Of a DNA stretch of 37,629 bases, positions 16,766-23,876 are shown piece after piece. The stretch comes from Merdimonas faecis. Its GTDB lineage: Bacteria; Bacillota; Clostridia; Lachnospirales; Lachnospiraceae. The notes under the pieces were generated by a model. The model saw nothing but the letters and a program-made list of their open reading frames with translations, ran no database searches and was not told the origin of the DNA. The stretch spans positions 1 through 37,629 of the forward strand of contig NZ_MIEH01000040.1 in the NCBI RefSeq assembly GCF_001754075.1, written 5' to 3'. Numbering within the stretch: the first letter of the stretch is position 1; each line of letters starts with the position of its first letter. A program made the position numbers and the translations under genes.

Positions 16766-18975
16766 TGGAAGAGATAAAAGGATATGTAGAGCACATTGTA
16801 TACCGCAATGAAGATAATGGGTATACAGTTTTTCATCTGAATAATGAAGACGGAGAAGTGACCTGCGTGGGGAATTTTCACTTCATTGAAGAGGGAGAGC
16901 TTCTTCGAATGGAGGGAGAATACACCACGCATAAACTTTATGGTCTGCAGTTTGCGGTACAGACATCGGAAGTCTGTGAGCCGGAAGATCTGGTTTCCAT
17001 TGAACGATACCTGGGATCCGGCGCCATCAAAGGCGTTGGCGCTGCTTTAGCCGGAAGGATCGTTAAAAAATTCCGGGAAGATACATTCCGGATCATCGAG
17101 GAGGAGCCGGAACGGCTTGCCGAGGTTAAGGGAATCAGTGAACGCAAAGCCAGGGAGATCGCCGTGCAGGCAGAGGAAAAGAAGGATCTGAGAAGAGCCA
17201 TGATCTACCTGCAGAAATATGGGATTTCCACTACGCTGGCGGCGAAGATCTATCAGCAGTACGGACGTAATGTTTACCGTATCATCGAGGAAAACCCCTA
17301 CCGCCTGGCTGATGACGTGGCGGGCGTGGGATTTAAGACTGCCGACGAGATTGCTGCAAAAGTAGGGATACATACGGATTCAGATTACCGGATCCGAAGC
17401 GGGATTTTTTATACACTGATGCAGAGCATCGGAGAAGGCCACGTGTACCTTCTTAAGGATGCACTGACCTGGAGAGCGGGAAAGCTTTTAGAGGTAGAGA
17501 TTGATAATATTGAGAAGTACCTGATGGATCTGGCTATGGAAAAAAAGGTGGTCCTAAAAGAAGCAGAAGACGGTGTGAGAGTATATTCTTCAAGGTTTTA
17601 TTATATGGAATTGAACGTTGCAAAAATGCTTCATGATCTGAATATTTCTGAAGAAGTTTCCAGGGAACGTCTGTTGGAAAGATTAGGAAAGATTGAGGAC
17701 GCAACCGGGCTTTTTCTGGATGAGATGCAGAGAAAAGCGGTAATGGAAGCGGCGAAGCAGGGGATCCTGGTCCTGACCGGAGGACCGGGGACCGGAAAGA
17801 CAACTACAATTAATGCCATGATCCGTTTGTTTGAGAGTGAAGGAATGACTATCCTGCTTGCAGCACCTACAGGGCGGGCTGCCAAGAGGATGACAGAAAC
17901 CACCGGGTATGAGGCGTCTACGATACACAGGCTTTTAGAGGTCAGCGGCAATCCGGAGGAGGAAACCATCGGAGGCTTTCAGAGGAATGAGGAGAACCCG
18001 CTGGATACGGATGTGCTGATCATTGACGAGGTGTCTATGGTGGACCTGCCTTTAATGAATGCACTGCTGAAAGCCGTGATGCCGGGGACCCGTCTGATCC
18101 TGGTAGGAGACCAGAATCAGCTGCCAAGTGTGGGACCTGGCAGTGTGCTGAAGGATATCATTGCCTCCGGGTGCTTCCCGGTGGTGATGCTGACGAAGAT
18201 TTTCCGGCAGGCCGGAGAAAGCGATATTGTCGTCAACGCGCATAAGATTAACCGGGGAGAACCGGTGATCCTGGATAACAAGAGCCGGGATTTCTTTTTT
18301 CTGAAGAGGCAGGAGCCGAACGTAATCATCAGCGTGATGCTGACCCTGATCCAGAAAAAGCTGCCGAAATATGTGAATGCCGGTATCTATGACATCCAGG
18401 TGATGACTCCTATGCGGAAGGGGCTGCTGGGGGTAGAAAGATTAAACCAGATCCTGCAGCAGTATCTAAATCCGCCGTCGCCGGAGAAAAGCGAAAGAGA
18501 ATATGCAGACCGTTTGTTCCGGGAAGGGGACAAGGTGATGCAGATCAAAAATAATTATCAGCTGGAATGGAAAATACAGACGAAATACGGCCTTACTGTG
18601 GATAAAGGACAAGGCGTATTTAATGGAGACATGGGTGTTGTCCGGGAAATCAATACCTATGAAGAGACCATAACAGTAGAGTATGATGAACACAGGCAAG
18701 TGGTTTATCCCTATAGCATGATGGATGAGCTGGAACTGGCTTACGCCATTACGGTTCATAAATCGCAGGGGAGCGAGTATCCGGCGGTGGTGATCCCACT
18801 GCTTCAGGGGCCAAGACAGCTGTATCACAGGAATCTGCTTTATACAGCCGTGACACGGGCAAAGAAATGTGTCACCTTGGTGGGAAGCGAGGCAGTCTTC
18901 CAGGAAATGATCCGGAATAATCAGGATCAGAAGAGGAATACAAGCCTTGCTGAACGGATCCGCGAATTTTACTAG
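16765..18975 (+). CDS. recD2: RecD2-type ATP-dependent DNA helicase
   Basis: This 736-aa helicase of superfamily 1B has the RecD2 layout: N-terminal OB-like region, helix-hairpin-helix segments (SGAIKGVGAALAGRI and VKGISERKAREIA), then the motor with Walker A GGPGTGKT at 339-346, LIIDEVSMVD (motif II), VGDQNQLPSVGPGS (motif III) and a C-terminal AYAITVHKSQGSEYP plus YTAVTRAKK. RecD2 works without RecBC in 5'-3' unwinding and replication-fork repair. It starts on the A of the mreB stop codon, so translation is coupled. Confidence 0.95.
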   Translation: MEEIKGYVEHIVYRNEDNGYTVFHLNNEDGEVTCVGNFHFIEEGELLRMEGEYTTHKLYGLQFAVQTSEVCEPEDLVSIERYLGSGAIKGVGAALAGRIVKKFREDTFRIIEEEPERLAEVKGISERKAREIAVQAEEKKDLRRAMIYLQKYGISTTLAAKIYQQYGRNVYRIIEENPYRLADDVAGVGFKTADEIAAKVGIHTDSDYRIRSGIFYTLMQSIGEGHVYLLKDALTWRAGKLLEVEIDNIEKYLMDLAMEKKVVLKEAEDGVRVYSSRFYYMELNVAKMLHDLNISEEVSRERLLERLGKIEDATGLFLDEMQRKAVMEAAKQGILVLTGGPGTGKTTTINAMIRLFESEGMTILLAAPTGRAAKRMTETTGYEASTIHRLLEVSGNPEEETIGGFQRNEENPLDTDVLIIDEVSMVDLPLMNALLKAVMPGTRLILVGDQNQLPSVGPGSVLKDIIASGCFPVVMLTKIFRQAGESDIVVNAHKINRGEPVILDNKSRDFFFLKRQEPNVIISVMLTLIQKKLPKYVNAGIYDIQVMTPMRKGLLGVERLNQILQQYLNPPSPEKSEREYADRLFREGDKVMQIKNNYQLEWKIQTKYGLTVDKGQGVFNGDMGVVREINTYEETITVEYDEHRQVVYPYSMMDELELAYAITVHKSQGSEYPAVVIPLLQGPRQLYHRNLLYTAVTRAKKCVTLVGSEAVFQEMIRNNQDQKRNTSLAERIREFY

Positions 18976-19698
18976 ATGAGTATCAAAAAGAATAAACTTT
19001 TGACAGAAGTATGTACATTGCTCTGGCCGGAAATCTGCCCTTTCTGCGGGAAAGCCAGCCGGGCGGGAACCTGTCCTGAATGTCGGGAAAAGCTGAGAAA
19101 ACTCGAAATACAAGAACCCAGATGCATGCAGTGCGGCAGACCTGTGCGATATGCAGAACAGGAGTATTGCCACGATTGTGCGGAAACCAGACATTTTTAT
19201 GATCAGGGCTACAGTCTCTGGCTTCACAGGAAGCCGGTCAATCAATCCATCTATCGTTTCAAATATCAAAACCAGCGCAGATTTGCCGCCCATTATACGG
19301 CAGAATTAACCCGGGCGTTTGAAGGACAGGTCCGCAGATGGCGGCCCTGCCTGATCATGCCGGTTCCCCTGCATAAAAAGAGAAGGAGAGCCCGGGGATA
19401 TAACCAGGCAGAGCTGATCGCTGAAGGGCTGGGGCGTGCATTTGAGATTCCGGTAGACGCCGCAAGCCTGATAAGAAAGAAGAATACGGTACCGCAGAAA
19501 GAGCTGGACAGGCAGGGACGGATGCAGAATATGAAAAATGCATTTATGCTTGCAGACAGCTTTTTGCCCGTCAGGACGATCCTGCTGGTTGATGATATCT
19601 ATACCACGGGAAGCACCCTTGATGCGGCCGCGTTTACGCTGAAGCAGAGGGGTGTCCAAAAAGTCTATTTCTTAACGATAAGTATTGGACAAGGGTAA
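18976..19698 (+). CDS. comFC: ComFC/GntX-type phosphoribosyltransferase-like protein
   Basis: The 240-aa protein has two N-terminal zinc-finger pairs (C21/C24 with C33/C36, and C50/C53 with C65/C68) followed by a type I PRTase domain with the PRPP loop VDDIYTTGST near 206-215. ComF-family proteins support DNA uptake in competent Firmicutes and are widespread in non-competent relatives, where the role is unclear. It begins directly after the recD2 stop codon, so it is cotranscribed. Its 3' end contains the promoter of the next operon. Confidence 0.9.
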   Translation: MSIKKNKLLTEVCTLLWPEICPFCGKASRAGTCPECREKLRKLEIQEPRCMQCGRPVRYAEQEYCHDCAETRHFYDQGYSLWLHRKPVNQSIYRFKYQNQRRFAAHYTAELTRAFEGQVRRWRPCLIMPVPLHKKRRRARGYNQAELIAEGLGRAFEIPVDAASLIRKKNTVPQKELDRQGRMQNMKNAFMLADSFLPVRTILLVDDIYTTGSTLDAAAFTLKQRGVQKVYFLTISIGQG

Positions 19699-19714
19699 GG
19701 ATATTTGTTATACT
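19686..19714 (+). promoter_or_regulatory. Promoter of the membrane protein-cdaA-cdaR operon
   Basis: TGGACA (19686-19691), a 17-bp spacer and TATACT (19709-19714), with TG one base before the -10 (extended -10). The -35 lies inside the end of comFC. All following genes to HPr are on the same strand without a terminator. Confidence 0.7.
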
Positions 19715-19756
19715 AAAAATGATGGTTAGACGACAGAAAATCATTAGAGGTGTAGG

Positions 19757-20158
19757 ATGTTAGACGAGAGAAAAGTAAAGTTAATGACACGTCTTGCTTT
19801 TTATGAGCAGACGCGGGGGAAAGAGGATTTTAAGATCAGCGCATATTACCGCAAGGATTACACCAGCCTGCATATGCTGTGTTCCTTTATCTGGGTGACC
19901 ATCGGATACGTGCTGGTTGTAGGGCTTGCAGTGCTTGCGGGACTTGACAGCCTTCTGGGGCATATGTCTATGGCGGTGATGGTACTGATTGGCGGTATGG
20001 CTATTGTGGGATGGCTGGCGGTTGTTATCATTTATGCTATGATTACCAGCCATGTATATAATGAAAAGCATAAAAATTCCAGGCAGAGAGTTAAAAAATA
20101 TAATCATGATCTGACCAGACTTTTGAAAATGTATGCTCAGACAGATTCACAGGAATAG
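19757..20158 (+). CDS. Small membrane protein of unknown function
   Basis: The 133-aa protein has two hydrophobic segments (about 38-62 and 70-97) between a charged N-terminus (about 1-35) and a basic C-terminus (KHKNSRQRVKKYNHD). Both ends would be cytosolic. I do not recognise a family. The ATG has AGAGGTG at 19746-19752. It is the first gene of the operon leading to cdaA, 19 bp before another membrane protein, so a link to envelope or c-di-AMP physiology is possible but unproven. Confidence 0.8.
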   Translation: MLDERKVKLMTRLAFYEQTRGKEDFKISAYYRKDYTSLHMLCSFIWVTIGYVLVVGLAVLAGLDSLLGHMSMAVMVLIGGMAIVGWLAVVIIYAMITSHVYNEKHKNSRQRVKKYNHDLTRLLKMYAQTDSQE

Positions 20159-20177
20159 AGGAAAAGGAGATAGACAG

Positions 20178-21221
20178 ATGGATACAATCTATGTGCTGCG
20201 CGGACGTATACAGGAGGTATATGCCCGGTATACAAAAATCATTGACAAGGCAGGTCAGTTCATCCTGGCGGTCGTGGTTTTTACACTGATCAATCATAAC
20301 GTGGGATTTATGGATGCGTTTGACTCGCCGGTCGTGGCTTTGGCACTGGCTGTAATCTGTGCTTTCCTGCCGATGCTTGTTACAGTTCTGGCGGCAACGG
20401 CGCTGGTTCTGGCGCATATGTTCTCCGCTTCATTGGGAGCACTGCTGGTGACAGCGGCCGTATTTTTGATCCTGTATATTTTTTATCTCAGGCTGACGCC
20501 CAAAATGGCGCTGCTGGTGCTTTTGACGCCGATTGCGTTTTTCTTGAAAATTCCGTATGTGCTCCCTATCGCCTGCGGTCTGGTACTGTCGCCGGTCAGT
20601 ATGGTTGCGGTAGCCTGCGGCACGATCGTGTTTTACATGCTGGAATATGTCAGGGAAAATGCTTCATCTCTGGAAGGGAGCGCAGACCTTCTGACCCAGG
20701 CGACTACATATCTGAAACAGGTGTTTCAGGATAAAGAACTTTGGATCGTGATCGTTGCGTTTATTATTTGCTGCTTTGTCGTATACACTCTGCGCCGGCA
20801 GGCAATGGATCATGCATGGAAAATTGCTATTGTTGCAGGAGCTGTAGCAAATATCATTGTGATTGCAGTAGGGGATATTGCTTTTGGCGTACATACTTCT
20901 TATGGCGCACTCATCGGAGGAAGTATTGCTGCAATTGCAGTAGGACTGATCCTGGAGTTGTTCTTCTTCACGGTAGATTATGCCAGAAGTGAGAATCTTC
21001 AGTATGAAGACGATGAATACTATTATTATGTAAAGGCTGTGCCAAAGATATCAGTCTCCACACCGGAGAAAACGGTAAAGAGGATCAATGAACGCCAGGA
21101 GACAGAGATCATTGATGCAGAGGAAGTCCGGAAAAAAGCACGGAAAAGACGTGATATGAAGGACGTAGATAAGATGCTGCTGACACAGAGTATGGAAAAT
21201 GATTTTGGAATGAAAAAATAG
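20178..21221 (+). CDS. Multi-spanning membrane protein of unknown function
   Basis: From ATG 20178 (AAGGAGA at 20164-20170) the protein is 347 aa. An in-frame extension to 20133 has no ribosome site and overlaps the previous gene. About seven or eight hydrophobic segments fill residues 28-255: early ones around 28-110, a pair after a soluble linker of about 160-190, and more up to FFFTVDYAR. An acidic, tyrosine-rich patch (YEDDEYYYYVK, near 270-280) and a charged cytosolic tail of about 65 residues follow. No family is recognised. It sits 40 bp before cdaA, so it may be an accessory to c-di-AMP signalling or an unrelated passenger. Confidence 0.82.
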   Translation: MDTIYVLRGRIQEVYARYTKIIDKAGQFILAVVVFTLINHNVGFMDAFDSPVVALALAVICAFLPMLVTVLAATALVLAHMFSASLGALLVTAAVFLILYIFYLRLTPKMALLVLLTPIAFFLKIPYVLPIACGLVLSPVSMVAVACGTIVFYMLEYVRENASSLEGSADLLTQATTYLKQVFQDKELWIVIVAFIICCFVVYTLRRQAMDHAWKIAIVAGAVANIIVIAVGDIAFGVHTSYGALIGGSIAAIAVGLILELFFFTVDYARSENLQYEDDEYYYYVKAVPKISVSTPEKTVKRINERQETEIIDAEEVRKKARKRRDMKDVDKMLLTQSMENDFGMKK

Positions 21222-21261
21222 AGGAAGGATCCTGTGATCTGGCAGAAAGTGGGGTGAAAGA

Positions 21262-22146
21262 GTGAGACAGCTGGTTGATGGATTGATTGCAAAATATGCA
21301 GGGAGTCTTTACCTGCCCAATATACAGATAACAGATATCGTTGAGGTCTTAATTCTTACCTTCCTGATATATCAGATCATGGTATGGATTAAAAATACCA
21401 AGGCATGGATGCTGCTTCGCGGGATCCTGGTGCTGGCTGTGTTCATTTTGTTAGCCGCAATCTTTAACATGCATACGATTCTGTTTATTGCGGAGAACCT
21501 GGTAACCGTCATGGCGACAGCAGCCGTGGTAGTATTTCAGCCGGAACTTCGGCGGGCGCTGGAGAAACTGGGCGAACGGAAGTTCCTGGTCTCCGTGGTT
21601 CCATTTGAAGCCAGCAAAGAGAAATCTCACTTTAGCGAGCAGACCAGAGAAAGTATCATTGATGCGGCCTATGCAATGGGCAAGGTGAAAACAGGGGCGC
21701 TGATCGTGGTTGAGCAGGCGATCCGCCTGACAGAGTATGAAAGTACAGGAATCCAGATGGACTGTCTGGTATCCAGCCAGGTGCTGATTAATATTTTTGA
21801 ACATAACACACCGCTTCATGACGGAGCGATCATCGTACGTGGTGACAGGATCGTATCAGCGACCTGTTATCTTCCATTGTCTGACAATATGAATATCAGC
21901 AAGGATCTGGGCACCAGGCATCGCGCTGCACTGGGAATGAGTGAGGTCAGCGATGCTCTGATCGTTGTGGTTTCCGAAGAGACAGGGGCAGTTTCGGTGG
22001 CACAGGGCGGGCAGCTCTATCGTGCTGTGGACGAGGAGCAGCTGCGCAAAATGCTGATGGATATCCAGGCGACAAAAAAAGAAACAGGAAAACTGCGTGC
22101 ATTTTTGAAAGGAAGGCATAAGAATGAGAAAAAAACTGATGAATAA
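21262..22146 (+). CDS. cdaA: Membrane diadenylate cyclase CdaA
   Basis: This 294-aa protein makes c-di-AMP from two ATP. It has three N-terminal membrane helices (about 25-92) and a DAC domain with HDGA (D187-G188-A189) and GTRHRAALG (T218-R219-H220-R221), the catalytic and ATP-binding motifs. It starts with GTG 21262. Its last 23 bases overlap cdaR, which encodes its usual membrane regulator. c-di-AMP in Firmicutes controls potassium and osmolyte transport and cell-wall homeostasis. The usual third member, glmM, is not in view. Confidence 0.96.
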   Translation: MRQLVDGLIAKYAGSLYLPNIQITDIVEVLILTFLIYQIMVWIKNTKAWMLLRGILVLAVFILLAAIFNMHTILFIAENLVTVMATAAVVVFQPELRRALEKLGERKFLVSVVPFEASKEKSHFSEQTRESIIDAAYAMGKVKTGALIVVEQAIRLTEYESTGIQMDCLVSSQVLINIFEHNTPLHDGAIIVRGDRIVSATCYLPLSDNMNISKDLGTRHRAALGMSEVSDALIVVVSEETGAVSVAQGGQLYRAVDEEQLRKMLMDIQATKKETGKLRAFLKGRHKNEKKTDE

Positions 22147-23410
22147 TCTCGGCCTTAAGATATTAGCCTTCCTGGCTGCGGTTACGCTGTGGTTCCTGGT
22201 GGTTAATATCGATGACCCGGTCACGGACCGGACATTTTCTGATATTCCGGTTACCGTAATCAATGACAGTATTGTGACGGATGCCAACCGTACCTATCAG
22301 ATCGTAGACGGCACCCAGAAAGTAGACGTGACGGTGACGGCTACCCGTTCAGAGCTTAGCCGGATCAGCGCGGAGGACATACAGGCGACAGCGGACATGC
22401 GGGAGCTTACACTGGGAACGCAGGTGCCGATACAGATCAGCATTGAAGGACATACGTATGAGGCTGCCTATTCTACGCCGAGAAACCTGCAGGTACAGAT
22501 TGAAGAAGAGGCAAGGAATAATTTCCCGATCACTCCGACAACGATCGGAACGGTGCGGGAAGGCTATGTGATCGGCAATTTGAAAGCAGATCCGGAAGGC
22601 GTGACGATCCGCGGGCCGAAGAGTGTGATCAACAGTATCAACAGAGTCTGTGCGGAAGTAGATGTCTCCGGACTTTCCGAAAGTGCTACACTGGAGGCGA
22701 CCTTGATTCTTTATGATGCGAATAACAACGTGATCGACCAGACTCTGCTGACGAACAATCTGGGAGATGAAGGATTATCTGTAGAGGTTGAACTGGATCA
22801 GACGAAAAATGTACCGATCAGTCTGGACACATCAGGAATTTCAGCAGCGGAGGGATACAGTATCGGTGACATAAGCTGTGAACCTCAGGAGCTTCTTTTG
22901 TCTGGCGACGGGGATACGATGAAAGACCTCGATGAGATTGAAATACCGGAGAGTGAACTGGAGCTGTCCGGGCTTACAGAACGGACAGAGCACACGGTAG
23001 ATATTACAGAGTATCTTCCGGAAGGAGTGACTCTGGTAGACTCTAACGCCAGCAATGTGGTAGTGACCATATCCGTTAACCAGCCGGGAGCACAGGTGTT
23101 TGAAGTCTCGACGAATGCTATCGTGGTCAGCAACCTGGCGGAAGGGCTGGAAATAAGTTATGGGTCGACGGTAGATCTGGAGCTGCAGATCCGGGGACCA
23201 GAAGAGACACTGGACAGTCTGTCTCTTGCAAAAAAGGTGTCCATTGATCTGAAGGATTATACAGAAGCAGGAACCTATACCGTGCCGGTAAGCGTAGAAC
23301 TGCCGGAAGACTGCAGACTGGTGAACGATGTCCAGGTGGAGGTCGTGCTGCGGGAGGCATCTGGTGATCAGACAGATCAGGGAAATAATAATACAGAGGA
23401 AAAAGAATAG
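22124..23410 (+). CDS. cdaR: CdaA regulator CdaR (YbbR-domain protein)
   Basis: The 428-aa protein has one N-terminal membrane helix (about 9-27: LGLKILAFLAAVTLWFLVVN) followed by a large extracytoplasmic part with repeated YbbR-like units; each ends in a pattern like V.V..SGL or VTI..P. In other Firmicutes CdaR binds CdaA through the membrane and modulates its cyclase activity. The gene starts inside cdaA (23-bp overlap), with AAGGAAGG as ribosome site. The last 15 residues are Asn/Gln/Glu-rich. Confidence 0.93.
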   Translation: MRKKLMNNLGLKILAFLAAVTLWFLVVNIDDPVTDRTFSDIPVTVINDSIVTDANRTYQIVDGTQKVDVTVTATRSELSRISAEDIQATADMRELTLGTQVPIQISIEGHTYEAAYSTPRNLQVQIEEEARNNFPITPTTIGTVREGYVIGNLKADPEGVTIRGPKSVINSINRVCAEVDVSGLSESATLEATLILYDANNNVIDQTLLTNNLGDEGLSVEVELDQTKNVPISLDTSGISAAEGYSIGDISCEPQELLLSGDGDTMKDLDEIEIPESELELSGLTERTEHTVDITEYLPEGVTLVDSNASNVVVTISVNQPGAQVFEVSTNAIVVSNLAEGLEISYGSTVDLELQIRGPEETLDSLSLAKKVSIDLKDYTEAGTYTVPVSVELPEDCRLVNDVQVEVVLREASGDQTDQGNNNTEEKE

Positions 23411-23422
23411 GGGGTCCGAGTT

Positions 23423-23686
23423 ATGATTCGGCAAAGTGTGACAATTACAAATCCAACCGGATTACATCTGCGGCCTGCGGGAATATTTTGTAATGTAGCC
23501 AGCAGATATCAGTGCCGTGTGACTTTTGAGTACGATGACACGACTGCAAATGCCAAAAGTGTTTTGAGTGTGCTGGGTGCATGCATCAAAAAAGGTGATG
23601 AGATTACTCTGATATGTGACGGCGAAGACGAAGAGGAAGCGATGGCAGCTATGGTAAAAGCCATTACAGACGGATTAGGAGAATAA
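23423..23686 (+). CDS. ptsH: HPr-family phosphocarrier protein
   Basis: The 87-aa protein matches HPr of the sugar phosphotransferase system: TITNPTGLHLRPAG with the phosphorylatable H15, and NAKSVLSVLG with S46, the HPr-kinase regulatory site. It carries phosphate from enzyme I to EIIA and, as P-Ser-HPr, takes part in catabolite repression. L16 replaces the more usual alanine after H15. It follows cdaR by 12 bp and is the last gene before a long hairpin. A non-PTS HPr paralogue (Crh-like) would lack H15, so that is less likely. Confidence 0.85.
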   Translation: MIRQSVTITNPTGLHLRPAGIFCNVASRYQCRVTFEYDDTTANAKSVLSVLGACIKKGDEITLICDGEDEEEAMAAMVKAITDGLGE

Positions 23687-23692
23687 TGTGTG

Positions 23693-23733
23693 AACGGGGA
23701 CGTACACTTTTTGCAAAAGTGTACGTCCCCGTT
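23693..23733. repeat. Perfect 19-bp hairpin of a dispersed-repeat type
   Basis: Arms 23693-23711 and 23715-23733 are exact inverted complements around a TGC loop and are built on AACGGGGACGTACACTTTT. The T-run after it is short (TTT), so it may terminate the HPr transcript, but the symmetric GGGGACGT...ACGTCCCC form resembles dispersed hairpins common between genes in Lachnospiraceae. Confidence 0.7.
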
Positions 23734-23779
23734 TGCGTTTGTGGGTGTCCCTATTTGCGTTTGCCCCTGTCCCCATTTG
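23726..23779. repeat. Degenerate tandem GTCCC-TTTG repeats
   Basis: Three decaying copies follow the hairpin: GTCCCCGTTTGCGTTTG, GTCCCTATTTGCGTTTG and GTCCCCATTTG. They share the end of the hairpin arm, suggesting repeated insertion or slippage at one preferred site. Confidence 0.6.
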
Positions 23780-23876
23780 TAAATCCGCAACTAAGATTTG
23801 CATATTTTGTCAAACTATGTTAATGTAAACTTGTATCGGTATCTAAAATAATAAGGGGAAAGAAAAGGAGGAGTGA

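Noticed and set aside
18466-19293. Reverse-strand frame (275 codons) spanning recD2 and comFC
   Set aside because: It crosses two certain genes antisense and lacks any start signal.
23807-23835. TTGTCA -35 before the glucosaminidase gene
   Set aside because: No acceptable -10 at 16-18 bp; the true promoter could not be assigned.
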